Counted from the first letter of the stretch, positions 19,750-32,337 are shown. The stretch is DNA of 64,000 bases from Obelidium mucronatum (GCA_025765595.1 JAIVFH010000061.1:62001-126000), one strand, 5' to 3'. The notes: a model not told the origin generated them from the sequence alone. Translations and numbers: made by a program.

Positions 19750-22700
19750 TTGCAAGTGATTTCCCTGGGTGAGTCACGGCTGGCGTCGTGCGAAATTTCA
19801 CGATTCAGTGACAATTCCCCTTCCAGATTCCCAGGGCTTCATCACGCCAAAAGATCCAAAGATGGCCCTGGAAAACGTGCTCAACAAGATCGCATCGGAC
19901 GTGACCTCAGTTGCGATCAGATGTTATCAGGCAAACTGATCAAATTCTTGATCAATTGCGATATTTGAGAAGATCATGTGGTGCCCCAGAGCCAGGAGCA
20001 GAATCGCCGGTCAAATTAAATACATCTACTCGAAAGTCTCACCTGAACTTAGGGATCCATTGGAATGACGGAGACTACAGGATGGAGTCTGGCAAACCAA
20101 CCCCCATTTTCAGTGATGAAATTAAACGAAGCCCCGGCCACATAGTTCAAAAAAATGATACCAGGCTCTAATTTCAGCTTGAGTTCGAAAAGTCTGTCTT
20201 TGTTGCAGCAGTTGGTGAAAAGTAAAACCTTTGGCAGTGACCATGGAGGAGACCAAACCTTCAGTATGCTGGAGAATATCAGAGTATCAAGGGGTGGCAG
20301 AAAGGGAATCCGGACATCGATTGCCGGAAGGGCCTCTGTGGCTTCCCGAGACGCGTTCGGCTCTTCCTTTGCACCCCCACCTGTTCAACGTCGTGAAAGA
20401 TTTTCAAAAACTGGTCCACGGCCAATGACTTGGGCACCTAGTCCAAAATCTAAAGAAGCAAATGATTCTGGGAGTGGAAAGAGCTCAGATGAAACTAATT
20501 CTCGTTGCTCCCGGGTATCCATCTCCTACCACCAAGGCTCTAAACTTCCCAGCAACCCAACCACTTCAGGACTAAATCCGGCAACCATATTGAGACCTAG
20601 CTCTTTTGATCCAGATTGCATCATGGAAATCGCGACACCGCCTTATATGTCCCCTGGTGAGGAGACTTTTGGTACGTTTCACACCAACACCACAACTATC
20701 GACCAAGACCCTGCAAAATCTGGAGCGCTACAAATAATATTTCCCACCCAAGATCAAGAGCGCACTGCCACAGATATCTCAGAAGAGAACAAAGAGAAAC
20801 AGGAAAGTCCGTCAATCGTCGAGTCTGCCGTCAGTTTGGATGGAAAGCCAATAACGAGTGCAGCTCACCAAAGTGTACAGTCCAAGAAGACTTCTGAAGC
20901 AAAAGAAAGCTCTTTATCATTGACGAAGCTTCTTTTTTTGGTGCCTGCATTTGACGGCAAGGGGAGAAATTTGAATGTATCCCATTTTAATGCCAGCGAT
21001 TTCGAAGCCGTCAGTTTTCTTCATTATGGCATTCACCCTCGATCGTATTTTATCACGTATTGGGATTTTGTTATTTCCGGTATGTTTGAATACTATTTTC
21101 ACAGCGTTTTAACTGGCTTGCCAAGGGTTCCTTATGGTAATTCTCTGGATAGTCCCATTCGTTGTCAGTTTCAGCGCCGATTTTCCTGTTACCGACATTC
21201 AGTTTTGGTCGGTTTTTATCAGCGTGACGTATGTTCTGGATTCATTGGTTGTCCTCGCTACTCCCCAACCAACGCTATCAAATGAGTTGTGCAATTTACT
21301 CGAATACGAGTCCTTGAGACCCACTCTATTCCAATGGATTAAATCGTGCTCGTGGAAAAAACTCCCTCTTGATATCCTTGCAATAGTAAGCGTCTATTTT
21401 TTGTCTTTGGCGAACCTTTTAGCTAAGCCGTCTGTAAGATTCCATTTGAATTACTCCTGGAGTCCTGGACAAATAACGCCGACATCTTTTTGCTTCGATG
21501 CCTCCGATTTTACAGGCTTCCACGTATTTTATCGCAATGCGGAATCTACAAGAGACTTCGAACATTCACGGACACAACGGCCGGCTTTCCTATTTGTAAT
21601 ATTATTCCAATTGCTGCCGCAATGCTTTATTTTTTGCATTACAATGCTTGCTGCTTGTATTACTTTGGAAAATTGAAGGGATTCGTTGGGTGGATTGTTG
21701 TCTGGCCGGAAATCACTCATGCAACTTTGTTTGAATTCTATTTCTGGTGCTTTTATCAGGTCATTACAATACTCTGATGCTTTTTTTTCTATATCTAATG
21801 GTGTTTTCAGGCGGTTGGGAACATGTTCCCCATCAATTTTACTCCACAAACAGAATTGGAACAAATCGTTGCGGCGATTTTTATTGTTTCTGCCGCTATT
21901 CTTTATGGTGCTTTTCTTGGATCAATTTCTTCGGCGACGATGGCAATCAATCCCTTCAGGTCGTCTTTATGACCAGAAAATAGAAGAACTTAACGATTAT
22001 GTCAAGGTTTGCTACTGCCCGTGAATATTTGTTTATGTACCTTAAAAAACCTATAATTAAGTGGAAAAACTTGAGTCCTGACACTGAGAAGAAACTTTTC
22101 TCTTACTATGAAATCAAATATCGTGGAAAGTACTTTGAGGAAGATTCACTCCTGGCTGAAATGAACGATTCTTTGCGTGAGGTTATTTAATATCACTTTT
22201 GTGAAATTATGAGAGCCCTGAATTCTTTTCTTAAGGAGATCGTTCTTCATAATACTCGCTGGTTGATCGAAAAAGTAGCATTTCTGCGAAGAGTTGAAAA
22301 CGACGGGCGTGATGAAATCTTTTTCAGTAGAATTGCTTCAAAATTACATGCATGCTATTACACGCCGGGAGACTTTATCACAAAGCAGGGTGAGGCAGCA
22401 ATGGATATGTACTTTATTCTTTCAGGAAAATGTGATGTGTTTGTGGGAGACCGTAAAGTTGTTAGTTTGTTTGATGGCGCTTACTTTGGAGGTTAGGTGT
22501 TTATGTTTCTTTGTTTTGGATGCGATTCTGAGATTTGGCCCTACATTCTCAGAAGTGGCTCTTATTTCCAAGATTCTTCGAACTGCATCTGTTCAGGCAG
22601 CGATGCATTCAGGTTCTTTATCGTCTTACATATTCAGATTTCCACCAAATACTGAGTGAATTTGCAGATATGAAGGAGCGTATTGATATACTATCAGGCG

Positions 22701-22822
22701 GAAAGAGAAAACATGATTGCTACCCCGCGCAGCACCGCAAGCGCCTGTTTCAACCAACAAAATCGCAACCAGATATTGTTGTTGAAGATAAAGACTTTAC
22801 TGATATTTTCGGAACCAGCTAA
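19750..22822 (+). CDS. cyclic-nucleotide-gated / HCN-type ion channel
   Basis: A long Ser/Pro-rich cytoplasmic N-terminus leads to a six-helix channel. S1 is VILWIVPFVVSFSADFP, S2 FWSVFISVTYVLDSLVV, S3 LPLDILAIVSVYFLSLA, and the S4-like helix LLRCLRFYRLPRIL with spaced Arg. S5 is IIPIAAAMLYFLHYNACC; pore helix and filter read FYFWCFYQAVGNMFPIN. S6 and C-linker follow (YRGKYFEEDSLLAEMNDSLR). The cyclic-nucleotide-binding domain has CYYTPGDFITKQGEAAMDMY, FDGAYFGEVALI and RTASVQA, keeping the phosphate-binding Arg. The filter has GN in place of GYG. It probably converts a cNMP signal into membrane current. The 5' end is unclear: no good ATG joins the block at 19830-20150, where one or two frame changes are needed. 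Confidence 0.85.
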
Positions 22823-22848
22823 GATTTCAGATTTCAAATAAAAAGTCT

Positions 22849-24529
22849 TCATCCAGAAATCTCTCTCGAAAAGGACATTTTCTGACCCGTTAAAGACTTT
22901 CCAGCAATAAAGAAACAGTATACTGTACATAATCCCAAAAAGCAGCCAAAAGCGATGAATTGCCACATCCAACCCTTCGCGTTACATTAAAAAAGTCATT
23001 AAAATACAGGAATACAAACATATTTTCAGACTCACCACAGAGTTATATACAAGAGAAGCGACGAATCGGTCCAATACATACACCAATAGCCCAAACCATC
23101 GTCATGAGAGAATACGCAATCGTTATTAGTTCCGCTCGAACAGAAACACCAATCGCTGGGGAAATAGGAACCAAAGTTGTTCCAATAGAGAACCCAGTTA
23201 TCACCAGAGTGGAGCAAGTCCATGTGAGTCCTCCCGGACCAGGACATGCGAGTATAAACAGAGAAATTGTTGTTGCCACAGAATCCATAGAGAAGAGTTC
23301 GTCGGACACCGATTTTATCGTAGAGGTATCCACCAAGGAATCCACCGAGTACTAACGGAATAGTCTGAGGAAAAAGACGTTAAGGTATTGATTTTGCGCG
23401 CGCAGTGAGATTAATACCATCGACAGCCACACCAAGCCAATGCGAGATGAACCAAAGGCATACAACTGACTCAAGTGACTTGGAAGAGTCGGCTCTATAC
23501 TGTTTTGTGTCATACTTAATGCTGCATATTTGCTGGTTGTTAAGGCGATATTTTTTCTCCAAAGTTTTTACCAAAATTGAGAGCCAGGATAAGCCAGAGT
23601 TGTTTATACTTAAACAAATCCTTCAATACAACAGCCTTTTTTCGAGTTGATGACCGACTAACAGTTTCTCGTTTCGCCGAGTTGCGGATGTGCAGATGAG
23701 AATTCGTTTCGAGATCACGGGCAGTCAATTCGGAATTCGCGTTCTTGTCAAAATTAGATGATTTTACTATTTTCGCCACGGAAAGTACTGCAGATCGTTC
23801 TGTTTTGTTTCTGACTGGTGATATTACGGGCTGCCCTGGAATCGATACCTCTGGTGGGTCTGTCATTATGGAGAGACAAACCAAGTCGACAAGGAGAAGA
23901 ACTCCGCAGAATGCAAAAGGCGCATTTCGACCAAATTTGAACAGCATTCCGCCGATTGGGGGACCAACCATGAGGCCAAAGTTGTACCCACCCATAACGA
24001 TAGACATTGCTGAACCCAAATTTTCGTCTTCTAAGTGATAGTCTGTTATCCTGTCGCAATGGCTTTAATCAAGTTGCAAATCACTAAAATAAAGAAGTAT
24101 ATGGTCCTTACACCGACATTCCAATAACCCACGCTCCGTTAGACGAGAATCCCTGCAAGAATCTTGCCAGAGCAAGACTCCAAACGTGTTCTCCCAAGGC
24201 AAACATTATCGTCGACCCAGACAATCCAAAAACCGCACAAATCATGAGTCCTTTTTTTGGAAATGTGTAGTGACTTCCAATGTATCCGAAGAAAAGAGAC
24301 CCAACAACCATTCCGAACCCATAAATGGCCAAGAGGATCCCATTAAAGCTTGTGCTAATATTCAACTCTTCGATCATAAACGTCATGACTTTTTTGGCGT
24401 CATATTCTTAATACGACGAGTTTGTTGTCTTTTTGACTTACGTGGGATGACAGTGGAATAAACAATCGTATCTGTCATTACTGCCACTAGTACTGCAAAT
24501 ATCGCATACCTCTTTGAAAAGTTCGACAT
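22849..24529 (-). CDS. MFS transporter (DHA1/vesicular amine transporter-like), copy 1
   Basis: Twelve-helix major facilitator protein. Exon 1 encodes MSNFSKRYAIFAVLVAVMTD then TIVYSTVIP. Next come ISTSFNGILLAIYGFGMVVG, a helix 2-3 loop with FFGYIGSHYTFPKKG, FLQGFSSNGAWVIGMS and YNFGLMVGPPIGGMLFKFGR. A long Ser/Lys-rich central loop follows. The second half has GGFLGGYLYDKIGVRRTLLY, LVITGFSIGTTLVPISPAIG and WMWQFIAFGCFLGLC before the stop. The MTD..VYS.(V/I)IP and GPPIGG motifs are those of DHA1/SLC18-type exporters. A frame change is needed near 23290. It is head-to-head with a paralogue only about 255 bp away. Substrate unknown. Confidence 0.88.
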
Positions 24530-24784
24530 TATTCTGATAGCAAATCAAAAGTCAAGAAAAAAGGACAATGGTTGGATTCAACATTGTTATTTCATTGTTC
24601 ATTGCTAAGGCGAAAATGATGCTCTCTTCAAGTCGATACATTTGAAAGGAAAAAAAGGCGTGGGAAAAGTATCATGGATAATCATTACCTCAAGCGGCAT
24701 GACAAAACAAAATATGGCATGACAAATTACAAAGTTAAAAATAGAGTTCAAACAAGATCCGAAATTTGTATTTTTTTATTGGAA
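24530..24784. promoter_or_regulatory. shared promoter of two divergent MFS genes
   Basis: About 255 bp, AT-rich, between the divergent start codons of two paralogous transporters. Weak open reading upstream of ATG 24785 is in frame with the rightward gene, so its start could lie up to 110 bp earlier. No named site was recognised. Confidence 0.4.
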
Positions 24785-26361
24785 ATGGTGGAGAGCCGCA
24801 TCACACAGTTTAGACGGTCTCGTCCTTTGGCAGTCGGTGTGGTGTTCCTTGGATCATTCACTGATATTGCTGTTTATTCAGTCATTATTCCCAGTAAGCG
24901 AGACGAATCCTTTCAAGCCCAGAGGAGCCTAGATTAACATGTATAAAGTTATTCCCTTTATCTTGCAGGAACTCAATGAATCGGAATCTTGGATCGGAAT
25001 CTATCTTGCAATATACGGTCTTGGTGTGATCATTGGGTCTCTACTGATTGGATGGCTTGTGACCAAACGTTTTATTGGCAAGAAGTGGGGAATGGTTGGA
25101 TCTCTGGCCACTCTATTTGGAGCAATTGCATTGTTTGCGTTTAGCCATAATGTGTGGTTGTTGGCAGTAGCCCGTCTCTTGCAAGGTACGTGGGCATCCT
25201 ATCACTGAACCTGCGCTTAAATAATGAATGCAAACACCTCTCAGGATTTTCTGCTTCTGGAGTTTGGGTTCTTGGGCTGGCACTTGTTGCCGATTTATAT
25301 CATAACGATGACAAGAACCTTGGGGTTGTAATGGCAAGTTGTCAAAAAGAAAAGTGATAGCAATGAACTCATTGTGGGATCCAATATTAGGGATTCATCT
25401 TCACTGGAGTAGCAATCGGACAGCTGATGGGTCCACCGATCGGGGGCTGGTTGTATGAATATGGCCAAGTGTATCCATTTGTGTTCTGTGCTGCTCTTGT
25501 TGCGGTTGATCTTTTGGGGCGACTGTTGATTGAAGAGCCCCCAGCAACAACAGTCGACGGGCAAAAACAAGAATCAGAATCAAATGCTCAAAGATTACAG
25601 CAAGGATCGAGTTCTTCAACCTTGAATGACGACCCACTCCAACAGGCCACAGCTGCTACTACGTTTTCCATGAAGCAGTTGTTTACTAAAGACTCGCTTC
25701 TCGTTCTTGCATTATGTTTCAGTTAAGATGCACACCTATTTTTGCGCCTTAGTTGTTCCTAATGTCTATCGAATAGTCCTTTCAACATGCCTGACTCAAT
25801 TCGAGCCGACACTTCCCCTCCACCTTCAAGACCTCTTCAATTACGACTCTAGTCAAATCGGAACTATTTGGCTAGCCTTCGTCATCCCTAATATATTCGG
25901 TGGTCTCTTAGGCGGATGGCTTTTTGATCGCTATGGAATCCGATTTGTCTGCATCTATGGCATCCCACTCAATATTATATCTATGGCTCTTTTAATGGTC
26001 CCAGGGCCTTCGTCTGGCCGTCTTGCGTGGCTTTCGACCATGCTGGTCATTTCTGGATTCTCGTTTGGTATTACCTTCAGTCCTGTGGCCCCAGCAATTG
26101 CGGCAGTACTTCCCAAAGAATATTACACTATGGGTTACGTGTTGATGAACTTGGTTTTTTCAGGTAGGAATTGCCGTTGGCCCTGTGGCTGGTGGTTTCT
26201 TGTATCTTGGCGTGGGGTGGATGTGGGAGCAGGCAGTTTTTGTCGGAGCCCTGGTGTTATTCTATCCCGTTGTATTCTTATTTACTCGGCCGCCAGTTTC
26301 GGTGCCTGCTGTGGAAACAGGCGATTCACAAGTTTCCTTGGACGCAATAATTTCAAAATAA
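24785..26361 (+). CDS. MFS transporter (DHA1/vesicular amine transporter-like), copy 2
   Basis: Paralogue of the divergent neighbour. The start MVESRITQFRRSRPLAVGVV runs into SFTDIAVYSVIIP. Then ESWIGIYLAIYGLGVIIGSL, GWLVTKRFIGKKWG, SGVWVLGLALVADLYHND, AIGQLMGPPIGGWLYEYGQ, a Ser/Gln-rich loop, STCLTQFEPTLPLHLQDLF, GGLLGGWLFDRYGIRFVCIY, GFSFGITFSPVAPAIAAVLP and GIAVGPVAGGFLYLGVGWMW. It ends DAIISK. Introns fall at positions matching copy 1 (after the first helix and after LLQG), which supports duplication with inversion. One or two frame changes may be needed near 25340-25390. Predicted drug/amine proton antiporter; the substrate cannot be told. Confidence 0.9.
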
Positions 26362-26574
26362 AACCTCAAACTTCGAACGTCAGCAGTTTTATTTCATGTG
26401 GAGGTTAAAAGTAATGAACTGCAGCAGGGGAGTAAGCAAATAGTTGACAAGCCGGGATCATAAGCATAAAAGGGACTGACAGGGACAACAAACACAACAC
26501 GCCTCTAGCAGGGGGGAGAAAGAAACAAATATTTACGATTTGCTGTAATACAGCGAGAAGGGCCCAATAAAACC

Positions 26575-27808
26575 TTAGGATCTTCCCCATTGCTTTTTCG
26601 CAAAGGTGTTCAAAGCATCGGCGGTCAGCAATGTAATCTATGGGATGTGGTTAAGTGGAAGAAATTAGGCAATAAATAATCACGAACCATTGCATGCGGA
26701 GCAATTCTGACATAGTAAGTACCAAAACCCTGATTACATTGAGGGCATATTAATAAGGCTGACTGTGCCACACTTCTACGAACCTTGTAGAACGCGAATG
26801 GCCCCTCGGACTTGAAAACCTTAAGAGCGCAGTCGAAAGTGCCCTTGTATTGCAAAGCGCCAGTGACTGGGTCTGGTCTCTGCTTTTGCATTCTTGTCTT
26901 CAAGAAATCGAATGGAAGAGAAAAGAAGGATGCAAAGAATCCAGCAATAGAAGAAGCACCCAAAGATGTGGCAGAAGAGTTTTTCCCCAAAATTGGCTCC
27001 AGGCGGGATTTTGCTTCACTGTATGTGGAAAGCATACCAAGGTTAAGCGCCATTGCACGGACGACTGTAGGTCCACATCCCTGTGACGATTGAGTGTTTT
27101 TTCAGACACAGATGAAGTGTTTCAACCGACGATTGCAGTGATTATACCTTCCAAAGGGCGAGAACGCCTTCATCCTTTGAAATTCGTATGATTGCATCAA
27201 TCACAGAAGTATAATTGGCTCTCTGTGCGGCAGGAAGCAATCCATCCGCCTGTGTTCATCAATGAGCACATTGGAATACTGTGGAATAAAATAATTTCGA
27301 CAGAATAACACTCACCTGCATTCGAATAAGAGCCAAATCACAAGGATTCCCAGCAACAGCACCCAAACCACCTGCTGCTAACCCAGCTGCAGCTCTTTGG
27401 AGCAACGAGGCCTTGTTGCCGTCCTTTTCAAGCGCGTTCAACATGGAATTAAAGAGACCCATTCGAGCCGTGGTGTAAGTCGCTTGTCTGAGAAGACCTG
27501 CTGAAAGCCCAGTGTAGAATGCCGAGATGCCGTGTGTTTTAACCAGGGAGGAAGCAATTGCAAAGGGGGAAACACCCTTGCCCTTTGCTCCTTCACCCGC
27601 CAGTTGAATCCGCACTTTGATCTAACATGGAACAACGTGAGTATACAGACATGATTCTAAATACCACAATGCATACCATGTCGATGGGCTGGATGATGGT
27701 GGTGGCAGTCATTCCACTCAAACCCCCAAACACGAATGGCTGGCACAGTGCCCACAAAGTCGGAGCAGCAGTAGCAGTAGCAGGCACAGGAGCCGTGGAA
27801 GTTGCCAT
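26575..27808 (-). CDS. mitochondrial 2-oxoglutarate/malate carrier-like protein
   Basis: Three-repeat mitochondrial carrier (SLC25). Start MATSTAPVPATATAAPTLWA, then QPFVFGGLSGMTATTIIQPI, the first PxD/E signature in IIQPIDM. Repeat 1 continues VRIQLAGEGAKGKGVSPFAI. Next come GLSAGLLRQATYTTARMGLF and repeat 2 with GGLGAVAGNPCDLALIRMQ. GCGPTVVRAMALNLGMLSTY is followed by repeat 3, SLPFDFLKTRMQKQRPDP, and the C-terminus ALNTFAKKQWGRS. The RQATYTTARMG and NPCDLALIRMQ blocks fit the oxoglutarate/malate and dicarboxylate branch. It exchanges 2-oxoglutarate or another dicarboxylate across the inner membrane. Exons are clean. Substrate assignment rests on motif similarity. Confidence 0.88.
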
Positions 27809-28379
27809 TATTAAGTTTTAATTGTAAGGAATCAAAGCGGGTCAAATTGTTGGCTTTTCCGAGCTGATTTTAAGATATTCCGAGATTTTTCAACTATTTT
27901 CCCTGAGTGGCATCGACCCAAGCAATTGCTTCACTGCAAAAACCTGCAAGCACTGAAGATGCGTTTCTTCCCGTGCCTGCGTGATCCACTGTCTGCCAAT
28001 TGCAACAAATCTGGTCTCCACGCTCCCCTTATCGCTATCGGATCACCCGGAAGATGAACCACTTTGGAAAAACCTTGCTTCTGAATTTTTCAGCTTTTGA
28101 TTTTAGCGAACCCTCGTTTTGTTTTCCCATGACTCGATAATCCTTTCTTCGAATTTCAAAGTTGCGAGAGCTAAGTTTGTTTGCTCAATACGTGCAGACG
28201 ACATTGCACCGTCAGCATTAAACGAAACACAGGATATTGTCAGTTCATTGCCAAGAAACACTGCTCTTAGAGTCCGTTTGCTTGGCTGATGTAGACTCCA
28301 AGAGACTCTACATGAGTCACTGTTCTTTCAAATAAATGAACCATGACGCGACAAAGAATACAAATCCACTTCAAAAACA
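27809..28379. other. gene-free divergent intergenic region
   Basis: This 570 bp stretch lies between the divergent carrier and proteasome-activator genes. No open frame with coding character was seen on either strand. It should hold both promoters. GAGTCTCTACATGAGTCAC and the earlier AGACTCCAAGAGACTC form a small repeated ACTC/GAGTC cluster near 28287-28320, of unknown meaning. Confidence 0.5.
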
Positions 28380-29447
28380 ATGACTACTTCAAGCACCGCA
28401 TTAACCGAGCTCTCTCTGACTTCCTCGGCCTCTGTTTTGCATGAAACTTTTGCTGCGTTCAGACAGTCGGTGCGAGAAAGAGCCGCCCAAGAAATCAAAG
28501 GTAAGTTACTGAAAACCAGCCCCCAAAACATGCAAAGCAGCAAGACTAAATCCAGCCGTTTAGTAACTCTTCCGCGTCGTGTTCATGTTCTGCGACATGT
28601 CTTGAATACTTCATGTCTCAATGGTCACTTGGCGGACACACCACCCAAACCCAAACCAATCGTCCTCGTCATCAGAAGAGGATGTAACGAAGACTCCTCG
28701 CAAAAAGAGAAGAGTTTCTGACGAATTTATTGCCGATGAAAACATTGGCGCTGACGATGACCTTGTTGGTGGTGGAATGTTGGGAAACGACTGATGGTGA
28801 GTCAGTGGCGCAGACTCCTGTTCCACATGGAATCCATGGACACGGAGGTATCCATCAAGAACTGGGCCAAAAGGGATTCTCTCTTTCGCATGGAATCAAC
28901 GAGGATGTCAAAGAGGTGCTCTTGTTTTTCGTCTCGATCACGCAGCCCTAAACCTTATCTTTTTAAGCTCATGCGCGTCGTGAAACGTGAAATAAGTCAG
29001 CTCGTTCATTGTGTGTCTCACATCAAGACTTGGTATTAAAGCATTCTTTTTTTTCTTCTTCTTCTTTTGGTATTTGCTAACAATGCATCTTTTCAGGACT
29101 CAGCTCGATTCCATTCATGTTCCAAAGTGCAATATCCAAGAAGAAATAACTGGCATTGAGGTGACTATCAATCGTCCTTTTTGCAACAAACCCTAATTAT
29201 TGAGCAGAAATGGGGAATGGAAACTCTCGAAAGCTTTCCTGCATATCACGCAAAGCGCGGACAGCTTTTGCGTGATTATGTGACCGCATCAAAAACGAAT
29301 GACGGGGCACCCCAAGATTTGAAGGAAGCGGTGTTAGAATTGGACGACGTCCAAATGCAGCATCTCATCATGACGCTACAAGAAGCGATGCAGATCAGTG
29401 CAGTGTTATACACTCATTTGGATGGTGTTGTTGTAGAAGATGTTTGA
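28380..29447 (+). CDS. PA28/REG-type (11S) proteasome activator
   Basis: Similar to REG-gamma (PSME3) along its length. Start MTTSSTALTELSLTSSASVL; helix 1 is HETFAAFRQSVRERAAQEIK. A variable acidic insert follows with Ser-rich SSSSSEEDVTKTPRKKRRV, matching the KKRR nuclear-type region of REG-gamma. PVPHGIHGHGGIHQELG precedes the helix LMRVVKREISQLVHCVSHIK. After an intron TQLDSIHVPKCNIQEEITG matches the IQEE block, and the last exon reads ESFPAYHAKRGQLLRDYVTA and LDDVQMQHLIMTLQEAM. Such heptamers cap the 20S proteasome and stimulate ubiquitin-independent peptide degradation. They are missing from budding yeast. Exon borders in the middle (28620-28960) are unclear. Confidence 0.8.
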
Positions 29448-29800
29448 ATTCGATTAAAATGAAGGTCTTTTTTTCATCAATGTGCGATCTCTATTTAGTT
29501 CAAATCTAACCTTCTTTGTGAGGCTGATGACTGACCAAAGGGTAAGAAAATAATAGACTCAATTGTGCTTCTGATTGGACGAATTTCAAGAACAATGGTT
29601 AGAGGCTCCTTCCTTGTAGGAGAAAAAAAATAGGTCTTTGGAACTCTTTGTAACTACCTCAATCGCTCTTTTTTCCGCCGTAATAAGCTGCGGCTCGTAA
29701 GCAGGAAAGTTACTCTGACTCAAAGGTATTTGTGTTTACCAAAGGAAAAGAGAACTCATTGTGAACTTTCGCCCAACAAGATACAAGAGACGCATAGCAC
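29448..29800. other. intergenic region, no gene seen
   Basis: About 350 bp between the PA28 stop and the first LRR receptor start, both rightward. No open frame or repeat of note was found. The last 100 bp should include the receptor promoter. Confidence 0.4.
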
Positions 29801-32337
29801 ATGTCGGATTGCGATATTTTAAACCAACTCTATCCATGGCTGCAGAGTGGATCAGACTGCTGCGTTCAAACATACGCTAGTCACTTGTGCCGATGGGCAT
29901 TACCCGAGACCGATTGTTTCTCTGTAAGAAAGAATATTTCGAAACTTTGAAAGAGTTCTAATGTAAGAGAATTGTAGTAAGCTGCAAGGGTCTGAATATA
30001 CGGGGTCCATTCCAAGTGTTTTAGGAACCCTGACTTCACTCACGGAATTGTAAGTTTCCGTTGGCCTTTGCAATTTATTAAACCATTCACTGAACGCGCT
30101 TTTTCAACAGGAGTGTACAGTTTACAGCCATGGCCGGGACGATTCCAACAGAGATAGGCAATCTGCACTATCTTGAAACATTGTGAGCTGATTTTTTTTT
30201 GAAGCTACATATTTCTGATCTCCTCAAATTTCGTGTCAATCAGACTATTGACATCTGATGTTGGGTTTTCTGGTTCCATCCCAACCGAATTCGGAAATTT
30301 GATTAGTTTAACACATTTGTGAGAGATTTTTCTGTTAGCCTTCTTCTTGCTATTCTTCTCATGTGTTTTATGTAGAGTCGTTACTGTCGAGAGCACACTT
30401 ACAAGAACGCGAATAACCGGGAATATTCCAACAGAGTTTGGGAATTTGAAAAAGCTGAATTACTTGTGCGTTCGACGTGGGGCATCCCTTATCCGCTCAT
30501 TATACTCATGTTTCGTTTCCATTGTATTTTAGGGAGTTGGGAAATAACATGCTTTCTGGCCCTATTCCCAGCGAGCTTGGCTATTTGAAAAAACTTCGTT
30601 ATTTGTAAGATTGATCATTGCTTTCATTCGCCCCTATTCATTATTTGTGCATTTCTAGGAGCTTGAAACAGAACTCCTTGTCTGGCAATATACCGCCAGA
30701 GCTCGGAAACAATCGCGATTTAGAAAGGCTGTAAGTATTTTATTTTTGCTATCATGATTTGGAAGATAACAGAAAACTTGGACAGCTACCTTTATGACAA
30801 TTCCTTAGAGGGATCAATCCCGGAATCTTTTGGGAATTTAACAAACTTATTGGAATTGTGAGTAATACGGATTTTTGAGTCAAGCTAATATGCCTCACTA
30901 GGTGGTTGAATGACAACAAATTAAGTGGCACTATACCAACGCAACTAGGACTCTTGAGCAATATTTTTGCCTTGTTAGTAAAAATCTGATTCTAACCTGA
31001 AGACTTGAGGACCATTGATGTATTTGCAATTTTGTTACAGGCATTTAGAGAGAAATCAACTATCCGGCACTATTCCAAACGAAGTGATTAATCTACCCAA
31101 TCTTCAGTCAAAGTAAGAATTTTTGAGAAGCATTTCTTGAGATTTATGTTAAATTATATCCGTCTCACATGTACACAGAGATTTTTCAGGGAATGATATT
31201 ATACTCACGACGACAGGAATATTAGCCGGTGATTACCAATTATTCTCAGTGTTAGAAAAAGTTTCCTATGTCCTCATCCTATTGAATGCTCTTGTTCTTG
31301 CTGGATTAATTGCATTTGCTCTACAATACGAAGCAAACAGTCAAATCGCATCAGGAGGATTTCAAATACGTAGAGCTTTAACAAACTTTAATATTACGCT
31401 GGGAGCGATGGGAATCTGTGTCTTGCTCCTGATTGTGACAGACCTGTGCACATTACCACAAGAACTTCAAGTCAAGGGCACACCTCAGAACATCATCACC
31501 TTTGTACTGGTGGCGACTTTTGAGCTGTGCTTCATCAAATATAGCTTCTCACGAAGCGCGAATATTATCGAATCGATATTTCCGCGAGTTTCTGATTGGC
31601 TCACCCGGTTCGTCCAGTACTGCCCCATAGTGCTCTACCTGCAAGTCATACCCCCCATCATTTTAGCCGCACAAGGATCGAAAAGAACAGGCACAGTCGA
31701 ATTAATGCATATTGTGTTTCCAATAATTGCCTGGGTTTTGCACGGCTATCTTTGATCTCCTTCTCCTCATTGCCTTTTCAATTTACATCCATACAAACAC
31801 CCGACTAAGCTCTTCAGATCATATTGATCCTCGATTTATGATAATAGCTCAGTATGGAGCTGTAGCTTCGGTACTTTGCTTTTCAACGAGTTTTGTCATC
31901 TTTGCACCAACGTGGGATCCATTTACATTCAAATGCTTCAGTCTCATTGCGTTCATTTTGTTGATGGGCGTTACGGTTGCCTTATTTGCAATGAAGCTGA
32001 GGTTATACTTCAACTCCCAACTGGAACAGAAAGTCTTGAGCAGCAATTACAAGAGAGCCAAAGATATTGCAGAGGGAAGAGCCAGTGAGCTTGGAAAAAC
32101 TGCGTCGTACTATAAGGGTGGATCCACTGGGAGCGGAAGGACGACTTCTGGGCGTATTCCATCGCAGATTCCAGCTGATTCAAGCGCGACTACGTTGCAA
32201 GGGAATCGAGTATGGTATACTCTTTCTTTCGTTTTGTCTTACTTTTTAAATATCATTTTTTTAAATGCTTTTTCTTTTTAATTCAGATGGAACGGTCAAT
32301 ATTGGGACATTCATCGCGCCTGATGAAATACTTTTGA
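29801..32337 (+). CDS. LRR receptor with seven-helix membrane domain, copy A
   Basis: The N-terminus MSDCDILNQLYPWLQSGSDC resembles plant-type LRR caps. Nine LRRs of the SGxIPxELGxLxxLxxL class follow, almost each in its own exon of about 72 nt (near 29976, 30112, 30240, 30376, 30533, 30660, 30787, 30902, 31042). Then a membrane domain begins VSYVLILLNALVLAGLIAFA, with ALTNFNITLGAMGICVLLLI, CFIKYSFSRSANIIESIFP, YCPIVLYLQVIPPIILA, FDLLLLIAFSIYIHTNTR and a tail starting FAMKLRLYFNS. The tail is Lys/Ser-rich and probably cytoplasmic. There is no kinase domain. It probably senses an external ligand, but signalling output is unknown. One-base frame changes are likely near 29870 and 31730. A signal peptide is not visible in the first exon. 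Confidence 0.82.
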
